DNA of 64,000 nt from JAUMBM01 sp964441755 (GTDB taxonomy: Bacteria > Bacteroidota > Bacteroidia > Chitinophagales > Saprospiraceae), in the NCBI GenBank assembly GCA_964441755.1, contig CAYTVG010000014.1:1-64000 (forward strand), written 5' to 3'. The position numbers were made by a program, and so were the translations under genes. A model generated the notes under the pieces. The model was given only the letters and a program-made list of their open reading frames with translations. It searched no databases and was not told the DNA's origin. Below are positions 16,693 through 25,303 of this stretch, piece by piece; the stretch's first letter is position 1, and each line of letters opens with the position of its first letter.

Positions 16693-19509
16693 ATGAAATT
16701 TGCATCAACTGTTTTTTGTCTGTTTTTTATTTTATTTATCACCTCACCAAATCAGCTGTTGGCACAGGTGGTTGTCAGAGGTACAGTAATCGATGCCAAT
16801 AGCGGTGATCCACTGATTAATGCGACGGTTGTCATCAAGGGCAGTACAGAAGGTACCGTCACGGATTTTGATGGCAAGTTCAGCCTCGAAACCCGTCAGT
16901 CTGTGCCGATGGTGTTGCAGGTTTCTTACATCGGCTATTCCGAACAGGAAGTCACGGTCTCTGATCCCCGTACAGCTTTAAAAATTCAACTGCTCGAAGA
17001 TGCGGTGACGATTTCGACGGTCGAGGTCAAAGGGCGGCGCATCAGTGAGCGGCAGCAGCAGTCGGCGCTGACGGTGGAAACACTTGATAACATAGCCATC
17101 CGGGAGACGCCCGCTGCCAATTTTTACGACGGCCTGGGGTCACTCAAAGAAGTGGATCTTACGGCTGCCAGTCTGGGTTTCAAGATCATCAATACCCGCG
17201 GTTTCAACAGCACCAGTCCGGTGCGCTCCCTGCAGCTGATTGACGGGGTTGACAACCAGTCGCCCGGTCTCAATTTCTCGTTGGGCAATTTCCTGGGCGC
17301 CTCCGAACTGGATGTCAACGCTGTCAACCTCATCATCGGGGCTGCCTCTGCCTTCTATGGCCCGAATGCCTTCAACGGTGTGATCAGTATGGAGAGTAAG
17401 GATCCTTACCTGCATACAGGCTTGTCTGCCATGATGAAAGTCGGCGAACGCAACCTCATCGAGGGTGGTTTTCGCTGGGCTCAGACAGTCAACAACAAGG
17501 AGGGGCTGCCTTTCATGGCCTATAAGATCAATTTTTTTCATTTTCGCGCCAATGACTGGGTAGCTGACAATTACGATCCCGTATACGAAAGTCCTGCTTC
17601 TGCAGACAACCCCGGAGGTTATGATGCTGTCAATGTCTATGGCGATGAGTATCTCAATGCCAATGACCTGAGTCGTTCTCTTTCAACGCCGGGGCTGGGT
17701 ATCATCCATCGCCGGGGGTACAGGGAGATTGATCTGGTGGACTACGATTCTGACAATACCAAGATTGGTGCTGCGCTCCATTTTCGCCTCAACCCTGCCA
17801 AGGACCTGCGCTCTACGGAGCTGATTGCTGCCAGCAATTTCAGCACCGGCACCACGGTCTATCAGGGAGATAACCGCTTTAGCCTGCGCGATATCCGCTT
17901 CTACCAGCATCGACTGGAGCTCCGGCAGCGCGACAAGTTTTTCCTGCGCGCGTATGTGACGCACGAAGATGCCGGCAACTCTTACGATCCTTATTTCACA
18001 GCCCTGTTGCTGCAGAATAATGCTAAGAAAAATAACGACTGGCGCGCTGATTATATCAATTACTGGCAGCTCAATGTCAACCCCCAGCTGCGGGCGCAGG
18101 AGGGCTATCCCAACCCGCTCAACTATATCGGTCGCCCCGACGAATTCCGTGCCGCGCTCAATGCGTTTTTGGGGAAAGAGGATATCCAGGCCCTCTTAGG
18201 GAGTTCGCATTCTCTGGCATCAGCTTATTCGTTGGCAGCCAATCCGCTTACCAATACGGCAGATTTTTTTGAACCCGGCACACAGCGCTTTCAGGATGAA
18301 TTCAACAGAATCACCAGCAGCCTGTCCTATACCGAAGGCGGTACTCGTTTTTACGACAAGTCTGCGCTAGCCCACGTGCATGGCGAATATCGCTTCAATG
18401 ACCTGGCCAGCGGAGGTAATGTTACGGATCTGGATGTCGTCACAGGTGCCAACTTCAGGCAGTTTATGCCGGATTCGCGCGGGTCAATCCTACTCGATAC
18501 CAATGGGCGCGTCATCCGCAATTCAGAAATTGGTCTCTATGGCGGTGCGATTATGGAGATTCGTTCCAAACTGAAGATTAATGCTTCCATACGCCTCGAC
18601 AAAAACCAGAATTTTGATCCGCTGCTCAGCCCGGCTGCTTCTGCAGTGTATACCCACAACCCGAATACCATCTTCCGCTTGTCGTTCAGCTCGGCTATTC
18701 GCAACCCGACCCTCAGCGATCAGTACCTGTTCTACAATGTGGGCAGAGCCATCCTGATTGGCAACCTCGACGGCTTTCAGGACTTGCTGACGGTGGAGTC
18801 GCTGCGCAATTTTGTGGGCACCGGCAACAGTGATACGCTTGATTACTTCGACATTGCTCCGGTCCGGCCCGAACGGGTAAGAACCATGGAGGCAGGTGTG
18901 CGCACTACACTCTTCGACAGGCTGTATGTCGATGCTACTTATTACTACAGTTTCTACCGGGACTTTATTGGCTTCAACTTCGGTGTCGATGCTACCATTG
19001 CCAATAACCAGCTGGTGGATGCTCAGGCATACCGCGTAGCCGCCAATGCAACAGACCGGGTGACGACTCAGGGCTTCTCTTTGGGTCTCAACTACTATTT
19101 CGCTAAGTTTTATGTCCTCAATGCCAACTATTCCTGGAATATCCTGAATACACAGACGGATGACCCCATCATTCCTGCGTTCAACACTCCCGAGCATAAA
19201 TTTAATTTTGGTGTTTCTGGTCGGGATATTGACATTAATTTGGGCAGTAAGCGCATCAAAAATGTGGGTTTCAATGTTAACTATAAGTGGGTAGAGGGTT
19301 TCCTGTTTGAAGGCTCACCACAGTTTACCGGTTTTATTCCTTCTTACGATCTGCTGGATGCACAAGTGAACTGGCGGGCTGAGAAGCTGGATACGACTTT
19401 CAAGCTGGGGGCATCCAACGTACTCAACAACAAGGTATTCCAGACCTATGGCGGCCCTCGTATTGGTCGCCTGGCCTACTTCTCCATATTGTACGAGTTT
19501 AAAAAATAA
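16693..19509 (+). CDS. TonB-dependent outer-membrane receptor with N-terminal carboxypeptidase-regulatory-like domain
   Basis: Outer-membrane barrel of 938 residues. A signal peptide ends near LLAQ. Residues about 25-110 form the CarboxypepD_reg-like beta-sandwich (VVRGTVIDANSGDPLINATVVIKGS; VTDFDGKFSLE; VLQVSYIGYSEQEVTV). A plug domain follows (IAIRETPAANFYDGLGSLKEVDL; NTRGFNSTSPVRSLQLIDGVD; IIGAASAFYGPNAFNGVISM), then a beta-barrel rich in aromatic strands ending in FSILYEFKK, with a C-terminal aromatic-X pattern. It imports a substrate energised by TonB. No SusD partner is next to it, so glycan import is not implied. It precedes the T9SS hydrolase-fold gene by 38 nt, probably in one transcript. 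Confidence 0.93.
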   Translation: MKFASTVFCLFFILFITSPNQLLAQVVVRGTVIDANSGDPLINATVVIKGSTEGTVTDFDGKFSLETRQSVPMVLQVSYIGYSEQEVTVSDPRTALKIQLLEDAVTISTVEVKGRRISERQQQSALTVETLDNIAIRETPAANFYDGLGSLKEVDLTAASLGFKIINTRGFNSTSPVRSLQLIDGVDNQSPGLNFSLGNFLGASELDVNAVNLIIGAASAFYGPNAFNGVISMESKDPYLHTGLSAMMKVGERNLIEGGFRWAQTVNNKEGLPFMAYKINFFHFRANDWVADNYDPVYESPASADNPGGYDAVNVYGDEYLNANDLSRSLSTPGLGIIHRRGYREIDLVDYDSDNTKIGAALHFRLNPAKDLRSTELIAASNFSTGTTVYQGDNRFSLRDIRFYQHRLELRQRDKFFLRAYVTHEDAGNSYDPYFTALLLQNNAKKNNDWRADYINYWQLNVNPQLRAQEGYPNPLNYIGRPDEFRAALNAFLGKEDIQALLGSSHSLASAYSLAANPLTNTADFFEPGTQRFQDEFNRITSSLSYTEGGTRFYDKSALAHVHGEYRFNDLASGGNVTDLDVVTGANFRQFMPDSRGSILLDTNGRVIRNSEIGLYGGAIMEIRSKLKINASIRLDKNQNFDPLLSPAASAVYTHNPNTIFRLSFSSAIRNPTLSDQYLFYNVGRAILIGNLDGFQDLLTVESLRNFVGTGNSDTLDYFDIAPVRPERVRTMEAGVRTTLFDRLYVDATYYYSFYRDFIGFNFGVDATIANNQLVDAQAYRVAANATDRVTTQGFSLGLNYYFAKFYVLNANYSWNILNTQTDDPIIPAFNTPEHKFNFGVSGRDIDINLGSKRIKNVGFNVNYKWVEGFLFEGSPQFTGFIPSYDLLDAQVNWRAEKLDTTFKLGASNVLNNKVFQTYGGPRIGRLAYFSILYEFKK

Positions 19510-19547
19510 TAGCGTATCGCTATTTTTACCATTAAAAATGCGTTTCT

Positions 19548-20479
19548 ATGAAACAGATCAACACAATTGTTTTACTCCTGTTAGTCTTTGCGATCAACTC
19601 GCTGACTGCACAAACCCGTTATGTTGACCAGGTCTTCCCACAAGTAACGAAGGTCAGCAATGTAACGTACGGTACCAACATCGGCATTCTCACGGGTGCA
19701 CCTGCGCAGACAGCGCTGTTGATGGACATTTATTCACCAACGGGTGACACGGAGGCCAACCGTCCGGTTGTTGTCTATTTGCACACAGGTTCCTTCCTGC
19801 CGCAGTATTTCAATGGCCAGATTACGGGCGGTAAGCTCGACTCTACGGTTGTTGAAATCTGTACGCGCCTCGCCAAAACGGGTTATGTAGCCATCGCGGC
19901 TACTTACCGTCAGGGCTGGCTGCCACTGGCAGAAAACCAGAATACGCGGACCAGCTCACTGCTGCAGGCTGCTTACCGGGGCATTCAGGACGTGCGTACG
20001 CTGATTCGCTACCTGCGCAAAGATGTGGCTGAAAACGGCAACAGCCTCGGTATTGACCCCAATCGCATCGTACTCTGGGGTCAGGGTACAGGCGGATACA
20101 TCTCTTTGGGTGCTGCTTACCTCGAAGAATACAGCGAGGTGTTGCTTGATAAATTTATCAACAGCGAAACACTGCAGCCTTATGTGATTGAGCAGGTGCA
20201 CGGCGATCCTTACGGTCTGAACCAGACGCCCCTCAACATCCCCAACCACGTTGGTTACTCTTCTGATTTTGCACTGGCCATTAACATGGGCGGTGCCCTG
20301 GGTGANNNNNNNNNNNNNNNNNNNNNNNNNNNNNNNNNNNNNNNNNNNNNNNNNNNNNNNNNNNNNNNNNNNNNNNNNNNNNNNNNNNNNNNNNNNNNNN
20401 NNNNNTGCCGCCGGGTATGTACCTGCTCAAAGTCAGGTTTGCCGATGGTATAGCCGTCAAGCAGGTGATTATTCAATAA
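19548..20479 (+). CDS. T9SS-exported alpha/beta-hydrolase-fold protein (interrupted by sequence gap)
   Basis: The signal peptide (MKQINTIVLLLLVFAINSLTAQ) is followed by an alpha/beta-hydrolase core: PVVVYLHTGSF (oxyanion region), GYVAIAATYRQGW, RGIQDVRTLIRYLRKD, DPNRIVLWGQGTGGYISLGAA. At the nucleophile elbow, G-Q-G-T-G stands where G-x-S-x-G is expected, so the catalytic Ser seems absent. The 100-N gap 20306-20405 hides the middle. After it, in a different nominal frame, PPGMYLLKVRFADGIAVKQ and the stop at 20477-20479 form the end of a type A T9SS sorting domain. I join both parts as one gene because nothing else separates them. The frame difference is explained by the arbitrary gap length. 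It follows the TonB receptor closely. Confidence 0.72.
20306..20405. other. Assembly gap (100 N)
   Basis: Fixed-length run of N inside the hydrolase-fold gene; true size unknown. Confidence 0.99.
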
Positions 20480-20487
20480 TACACCGC

Positions 20488-20570
20488 CACTTTGGCGGCT
20501 GTCGCCGCCAAAGTGATAATGATCCAAAGAGCCTGTGGGAGATTTTTTACAAAAATCCCCCACGGGCTCT
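20488..20570. terminator. GC-class plus AT-class hairpin pair (copy 1)
   Basis: 20488-20515: CACTTTGGCGGC-TGTC-GCCGCCAAAGTG, perfect 12 bp. 20530-20570: a stem beginning GAGCC and apical GATTTTTTACAAAAATC, followed by T7. The pair recurs at 21211-21287. Confidence 0.75.
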
Positions 20571-20571
20571 T

Positions 20572-20616
20572 TTTTTATTCGGCATAATCGGTGAGTTGTG
20601 GTGGCTCTAGTCCAAA
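20572..20616 (-). pseudogene. Fragment of the acyl-CoA reductase 3' end
   Basis: On the minus strand it encodes part of the QPQLADYADG region of the intact gene at 21294-22313 but lacks the last codons and diverges after GTCCAAA. It is a by-product of the duplication and not a working gene. Confidence 0.6.
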
Positions 20617-20639
20617 TGAAGTGGGTTTCGTAGATTTGC

Positions 20640-21000
20640 CCCCTGTAAGAACTACCAATATTTATAGCTGTTTTCTGGAGTCCCGTAGGGACGGAATGTG
20701 GGTAGCCCCGTAGGGACGCGATGTGGATAGAAAACAAACAACCCCGGTGTTTTACAGAGTCCCGTAGGGACGGAATATGGGTAGAAAACACCAGGGTCGT
20801 TGTTACCCATATCACGCCCCTAACGGGGCCTTCGTTGTATGGAAAAATCATACCCACATTTCGTCCCTACGGGACTCTGGAAAACACCGCGGGGCCGTTG
20901 CTACCCATATTACGCCCCTAACGGGGCTCTGAAAAACACCGGGGCGGGTGCTACCCATATTACGCCCCTAACGGGGCTTCCGTTGTACGGAAAAAATCGT
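20640..21000. repeat. REP-like inverted-repeat array (CCCGTAGGGACGGAATGTGGGTAG family)
   Basis: Forward units CCCGTAGGGACGgaATgTGGGTAG occur near 20684, 20706 and 20759. Reverse units CTACCCATATtACGCCCCTAACGGGGC occur near 20801, 20901 and 20951, and a reverse forward-type unit near 20853. AAAACACCGGGGC-type spacers separate them. The two unit types are diverged reverse complements, so adjacent units can form large hairpins. No transposase gene is present here; a REP/RAYT-like origin is inference. From 21001 to 21137 nothing is recognised. Confidence 0.75.
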
Positions 21001-21137
21001 AATCATGTGCATTGTACACTAGTGACCAGCTTACTGTCTACCGCTATAAGGGTTGATGCGGAGTATCAACTGGTTCGAATAGTGTATGTAGTAAAACTAT
21101 CGTCACCAAAATTGACGAAGAATCAGTAAACTGCGAT

Positions 21138-21371
21138 TATGTACCTGCTCAAAGTCAGGTTTGCCGATGGTATAGCCGTCAAGCAGGTGATTATCCAGTA
21201 ATACACCGTTACTTTGGCGGCTGTCGCCGCCAAAGTGATAATCATCCTAAAAGCCTGAGGGATTTTTGTAAAAAATCCCCTCAGGCTCTTTTTTTATAGC
21301 GTACTCAGAAAGGCCATGGTATCGATGCCATCGGCATAATCGGCGAGTTGTGGTTGCTGCGCCTGTCCAAA
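21138..21371. repeat. Segmental duplication, copy 2
   Basis: It holds an orphan T9SS-tail coding end (ATG at 21139, stop near 21199), the two hairpins at 21211-21236 and 21252-21287, and the true 3' end of the acyl-CoA reductase gene. The orphan tail has no upstream gene: the DNA before 21138 is unrelated. Confidence 0.85.
21211..21287. terminator. GC-class plus AT-class hairpin pair (copy 2)
   Basis: ACTTTGGCGGC-TGTC-GCCGCCAAAGT, then AGCCTGAGGGATTTTT-gta-AAAAATCCCcTCAGGCT with a T-run that contains the reductase stop codon (21294-21296, minus strand). Confidence 0.75.
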
Positions 21372-22313
21372 GAGGCGCGCATGGCTGTCCTGCAGCAGCT
21401 CCATAGCACTGACGACAACCTGGATATCGGCGGCTGCAGCGCGCAGGCGCGCGGGCAATTCGCTGGCTTGCCCGTAGTACTGATAATGCAGCGTGGCTAC
21501 CGGAGAAGCAATCTGGGGATTTTCCAGCAGCATGACGCAACCATTGGCCAGAAATGTCTGTCGGTTGAGCAGGAAAGAAGCGTAGTGATAGTCAAAATTA
21601 TTCTTGTACTTGCTGTGCAGTACAACTTCTCTATATTCGTACATAGCTTCCAGCAAGGGCGTAAAATCGTAGCCCTCCGGCACCCACAAGCTGGAAACAT
21701 TGCGGCAACCCAGCCCGAAGTAAGTAAAAATATCTTTGCCCAGTGCCAGCAGATCTTCACGGCTTTCCTCGCCACTCAGCACAGCCAGGCCACTGCGATT
21801 GCGCCGGATGATGTGAGGCTTATGTCCGAAATAAGCTTCAAAATAACGCGCAGTATTATTGCTGCCGGTGGCCATGATAGCGTCTACATCGTTGAGGCGA
21901 TCGGCCATCGCTACCAAGGCCTCTGCCCGTGCATCAATGGCAATCAGTTGTCTGACCAGTAAGGGAAACAACCAGGGATCCTTTTCAGAGCACTTAACAA
22001 CCGACTGATGACCGGACACAAAAGTGCACATAAAATCGTGAAAACCCACCAAAGGGATATTTCCGGCCATGACGATGCCCACGCGGCGGGGCAGCACGTC
22101 ATCTGCCACAGCATAACCACTACTCCATGCCTCCAGCAGTGGCTGCTGCAGGAAATGATCGCAGATGGCCTGTATGGCCAGGCGCTGGTTTTCGACCGTA
22201 AGCCAGGGATTGTGTACAGCTGTTCTGGCCATCACGGCCTCCCTGTAATCATCCGTCCGCTGCAGTTGTACCCCCAATGCGCAGAGCGCCGCAATTCTCT
22301 CTTGCCTGTTCAT
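21294..22313 (-). CDS. Acyl-CoA reductase (LuxC family)
   Basis: Cytosolic NADPH-type acyl-CoA/acyl reductase of the LuxC group, 339 residues, the usual length of the Bacteroidota version. Landmarks: RRVGIVMAGNIPLVGFHDFMC, GHQSVVKCSEKD, DAIMATGSNNTARYF (nucleotide-binding), and FGLGCRNVSSLWVPEG, where the Cys is the expected acyl-thioester nucleophile. The product would be a fatty aldehyde or related aldehyde. No luxD, luxE or luciferase genes are present, so bioluminescence is not implied. The gene is convergent with the T9SS hydrolase-fold gene, and its stop codon sits in the T-run of the shared terminator. A minus-strand promoter lies at 22480-22512. Confidence 0.85.
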   Translation of the reverse strand: MNRQERIAALCALGVQLQRTDDYREAVMARTAVHNPWLTVENQRLAIQAICDHFLQQPLLEAWSSGYAVADDVLPRRVGIVMAGNIPLVGFHDFMCTFVSGHQSVVKCSEKDPWLFPLLVRQLIAIDARAEALVAMADRLNDVDAIMATGSNNTARYFEAYFGHKPHIIRRNRSGLAVLSGEESREDLLALGKDIFTYFGLGCRNVSSLWVPEGYDFTPLLEAMYEYREVVLHSKYKNNFDYHYASFLLNRQTFLANGCVMLLENPQIASPVATLHYQYYGQASELPARLRAAAADIQVVVSAMELLQDSHARLFGQAQQPQLADYADGIDTMAFLSTL

Positions 22314-22325
22314 ATATGCGCTTTA

Positions 22326-22372
22326 CTTTACCGTTTTGCCCGGCGGCCAGGCCGTCGGGCAAAACGGTAAAG
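22326..22372. other. Inverted repeat in the divergent luxC-type / rsmB-like intergenic region
   Basis: CTTTACCGTTTTGCCCG and CGGGCAAAACGGTAAAG form a perfect 17-bp stem around a GC-rich inner part. It lies 13 bp upstream of the reductase ATG, in its presumed 5' leader, so a leader structure or operator is more likely than a terminator. Confidence 0.55.
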
Positions 22373-22479
22373 GGATGTATATTTCATTAAAATCATGAAA
22401 CATACACAATTTTCTTATTTATTTCAACATTACCTGTTCGAATATGCCGTAGAGCAGTCCTTCCGGCATAGCCCTGCTA

Positions 22480-22531
22480 CAAAGGTAAGCCAGTAAGGAC
22501 ATCTGTGGTCAAAAAAATACGCTTACCTTTG
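22480..22531. promoter_or_regulatory. Divergent Bacteroidota promoters
   Basis: Minus strand: TACCTTTG at 22480-22487 with TTG at 22510-22512 (22-nt spacing), reading towards the reductase. Plus strand: TACCTTTG at 22524-22531, only 4 nt before the ATG at 22536, which would give a leaderless or nearly leaderless mRNA. Confidence 0.5.
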
Positions 22532-22535
22532 CGGC

Positions 22536-23759
22536 ATGAAGGAAAAAGCCAGTACAACCTCCTTATTCCCCCCCCTCGTTGCAGCCGTCGCTGAAGCGCT
22601 GGAGCAAATATTCCTGGGGGGGCGCTATGCCGACAAAGTTATTGAGCAAGTATTGCGGCAGGATCCCCGCAGGGGTGCCCGCGACCGCGCCTTTATCGCA
22701 GCCCACACCTACGACATCGTCCGCTGGTACCGGCTGCTCACGGCAGCTTTGGGATACGAACCTCAGGACAGGGCTGGCTTCTACGCGCTTTTTGGCGCCC
22801 ACTGGCTGCTGTCGGGCGCGAAGCTGCCCGCATGGCGGGAATTTGCCACCCTCGATGCGCAGCAGCTGCTGGCCGCCCGCGAGGCGCTGCTGCGGGAGCC
22901 GGCGATAGCCGAATCTATACCCGACTGGCTGGAGGCGCTCGGCCGCGAGCAGCTTGGCGGCCTGTGGCCGGCCACCATACACGCGCTCAACCAGCCGGCA
23001 CAATTGGTCGTGCGCGTCAACCGGCTCAAAGCCGACAAGGAAACTGTAAGTAAGCTACTGGAAAAAGAAGGCAGCCAGCTGCGCGACCTGCCCGGCGATG
23101 CCCTGCTGCTGACCGAGCGGCGCAACCTGTTTCAGAGCGAAGCCTTCCGCCGCGGCTGGATAGAGGTACAGGATTTTTCCAGCCAGCAGGTTGCTCCCTT
23201 CGTGCAGGCGCAACCCGGCATGCGGGTCATTGATGCCTGTGCAGGGGCAGGCGGCAAAAGTCTTCACCTGGCTGCCTGTATGCATAACAAAGGCCAGCTG
23301 ATAGCGCTGGATACGGAAGCCTGGAAGCTTAGCAACCTGCGGCAGCGCGCGCGCCGGGCAGGTGCCCATATTATTGACAGCAGGCCAATTGAAAATACCA
23401 AGATCCTCAAGCGGCTGCATGAATCCGCTGACCGATTGCTGCTCGATGTACCCTGTTCCGGCTTAGGCGTGCTGCGAAGGAATCCCGATGCCAAGTGGAA
23501 ACTGAGTCCCGACTTCATTGCACAGGTACAGCAGACGCAACAGGACCTGCTCGTCAGGTACAGCAACCTCTGCAAACCCGGAGGCATGATGGTCTATGCT
23601 ACCTGCAGTATTTTGCCTTCGGAAAATCAACAACAGGTCGTGAAATTTTTGGCACACGAAGCCGGTAATAAATTTGACCTGCAGGAAGAGCGGGTGATCC
23701 TGCCACAGGATGAAGGCTTTGATGGATTTTATATGGCGCGGCTTAGCAGGCGCGGGTAG
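22536..23759 (+). CDS. RsmB-like rRNA cytosine-C5 methyltransferase
   Basis: SAM-dependent m5C RNA methyltransferase of the RsmB/NOP2 group, 407 residues. The N-terminal NusB-like helical part (about 1-130) is followed by an RNA-binding strand region and the catalytic core: DACAGAGGKSLHLAA (motif I), ALDTEAWKLSNL, the PCSGLGVLRRNPDAKW motif with the release Cys, and ATCSILPSENQQQV with the catalytic TCS Cys. Both cysteines are present, so it should be active. The exact rRNA position is inferred only by family. A -7 element sits directly before the ATG. Confidence 0.9.
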   Translation: MKEKASTTSLFPPLVAAVAEALEQIFLGGRYADKVIEQVLRQDPRRGARDRAFIAAHTYDIVRWYRLLTAALGYEPQDRAGFYALFGAHWLLSGAKLPAWREFATLDAQQLLAAREALLREPAIAESIPDWLEALGREQLGGLWPATIHALNQPAQLVVRVNRLKADKETVSKLLEKEGSQLRDLPGDALLLTERRNLFQSEAFRRGWIEVQDFSSQQVAPFVQAQPGMRVIDACAGAGGKSLHLAACMHNKGQLIALDTEAWKLSNLRQRARRAGAHIIDSRPIENTKILKRLHESADRLLLDVPCSGLGVLRRNPDAKWKLSPDFIAQVQQTQQDLLVRYSNLCKPGGMMVYATCSILPSENQQQVVKFLAHEAGNKFDLQEERVILPQDEGFDGFYMARLSRRG

Positions 23760-24263
23760 TATTTGGGGCGGCGATACGAAAGTGCTGCAGGCGGCTTACA
23801 CACCTGCATACAAAGGCAATGCGTCCGGCACCTGAAGCCCGGAGTACTGGTAAAACCTGCTTCTGCTGTCGCAAACCAGCAGAAAGTAAACCACTACCCC
23901 TGCAAACATGACCAAATGCTAAATTTGGCCATATATTATACTTAAAGTTATTTGGCAAAGGCAATTAAGCCGTATTTTTGCAGTTTATTGACAACCAGCC
24001 AGCCTTACGGCAAATGACACCAGGCAGCGCCGGGTATTGGGGAGACAAGCTGACAAAAATCCCCCAATATTAACGCTAAAAACCTGTTAAGTATAGTAAA
24101 ATATCCAAAGCGTATGTATACTTTTGGCAGCTGATTAAGTATCTGCAGCCCGTCTGCAGTTTGTCAAAGATTTATTAACGCCATGCGACGATCAGGACAC
24201 AGTGCACACAACACAAATGATTTATTTTCCTTTACATATTTACGAATCTCAAAAACTTCTCCC
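23760..24263. other. Intergenic region before the surface-adhesin module
   Basis: No gene is recognised. It contains a good promoter at 23952-23980 and a weak inverted repeat TATTGGGG / CCCCCAATA around 24036-24070, both upstream of the PorP/SprF gene. The leader would be about 270 nt long. Confidence 0.5.
23952..23980 (+). promoter_or_regulatory. Bacteroidota-type promoter upstream of PorP/SprF
   Basis: TTG at 23952-23954, 18 nt, TATTTTTG at 23973-23980. It is the best consensus match in this intergenic region and could drive the PorP/SprF-adhesin operon. Confidence 0.5.
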
Positions 24264-25232
24264 ATGAATGCGATGCGATGGCGGATGCCGTTATTCGTGC
24301 TGTTGGCAGTACAGTCGACCCAGCTGTTCGGCCAGCAACTCTCCCTCTTCACGCAGTACCGAGAGCAGGCAACCATGCTCAACCCTGCAGCGCTGGAGCA
24401 AGACTTCATCACTACCGGCCGCAATCTGACGTTTGGCGCGAGCCATCGGGTGCAATGGGCCGGTATTGAAGGCGCTCCCAGAACACAGACCGTGAGGATC
24501 TCCTACATCAACAGCGAAGCTTCCGGCGCGGCGCTCAACGCAGGTGGCTATATGTTCAATGACCAGACAGGCCCTACCGGCTTCACAGGAGTCTACGGCC
24601 GACTGGGAGCTGTCATTTCAGACGACCCCCAGTACCGGGGTTTTTCGGCGGCTCTTTCAGGCGGCCTTGTCCAGTACCGAATTGATGCCAGCAAGATACG
24701 TTTGCGCGATCCCAATGACGTCATTGGGCAACAGGACCAAAACCAGCTCTACCCCGACCTGGGACTGGGGCTGTACTATTACGAAACCATCCGCCGCGGT
24801 GCCTTTCGCGGCGACATGTTCTATGCGGGTATATCCATTCCCCAGATCCTGGGTCTCAACCTGACCTTTACTGACCCCAACGGCGATTTTCTGGTTGAAC
24901 GCACGCGCCACTTCTACGGCATGGCGGGCTTCTACAAGTTTACCGATAATGATGGCATTATAGAGCCCTCTGTATGGATCAAATACGTTGACGGAGCGCC
25001 TGTGAATGCAGACTTCAACCTTCGCTACCAGTTTCCTACCAGCTTCTGGATAGGTACCGGTGTAGCTACCAGCGGCAATTTCCACATGGAAACGGGTTTC
25101 AACCTGGGCGACAATATGGGTCTGGACAACAACATCCGGGTCGGCTATGGTTTTGATGCTTATTTCAGCAGCTTTGGCCCTACGGCGGGCTACACGCACG
25201 AGATTCAGCTATCCATTTCCTTTGATCGCTAA
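24264..25232 (+). CDS. PorP/SprF family T9SS membrane protein
   Basis: Predicted outer-membrane barrel of 322 residues from the ATG at 24264 (open upstream to 24183, but the signal peptide begins here). The signal peptide ends at LFGQ. The family N-terminus QLSLFTQYREQATMLNPAAL is clear; FQYM-type NPA motifs are typical of PorP/SprF. Further strands show YGRLGAVISDDPQYRGFSAALSGG and the Pro-Asp-x-Gly motif YPDLGLGLYYY. The C-terminus HEIQLSISFDR ends as a beta-strand. These proteins bind type B sorting-tail substrates and anchor them at the surface. The gene directly downstream encodes such a substrate, so the pair likely works together. Confidence 0.9.
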   Translation: MNAMRWRMPLFVLLAVQSTQLFGQQLSLFTQYREQATMLNPAALEQDFITTGRNLTFGASHRVQWAGIEGAPRTQTVRISYINSEASGAALNAGGYMFNDQTGPTGFTGVYGRLGAVISDDPQYRGFSAALSGGLVQYRIDASKIRLRDPNDVIGQQDQNQLYPDLGLGLYYYETIRRGAFRGDMFYAGISIPQILGLNLTFTDPNGDFLVERTRHFYGMAGFYKFTDNDGIIEPSVWIKYVDGAPVNADFNLRYQFPTSFWIGTGVATSGNFHMETGFNLGDNMGLDNNIRVGYGFDAYFSSFGPTAGYTHEIQLSISFDR

Positions 25233-25303
25233 TTGACCAGTATACTTGTAAGAAACCGGGCATCTGTTGATAAACCGCATAACATTTCAACTTAACTCTT
25301 TCC

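Larger units (their letters stand above)
20416..20616. repeat. Segmental duplication, copy 1 (T9SS tail, terminator, remnant of acyl-CoA reductase end)
   Basis: Homologous to 21138-21371. The first roughly 56 bases (coding GMYLLKVRFADGIAVKQ) are identical. Then come the same two hairpins and a GGCATAATCGGtGAGTTGTGGT stretch that matches the 3' end of the acyl-CoA reductase gene. About 32 bases of that end, including its stop, are missing in copy 1. Confidence 0.85.

Noticed and set aside
16693..20479. Polysaccharide utilisation locus
   Set aside because: No SusD, no glycoside hydrolase and no sensor next to the TonB receptor.
20640..21000. Insertion sequence
   Set aside because: No transposase frame and no clean terminal repeats; the units fit REP-like elements better.
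21294..22313. Bioluminescence (lux) locus
   Set aside because: Only a LuxC-type reductase is present; no luxA, luxB, luxD or luxE nearby.
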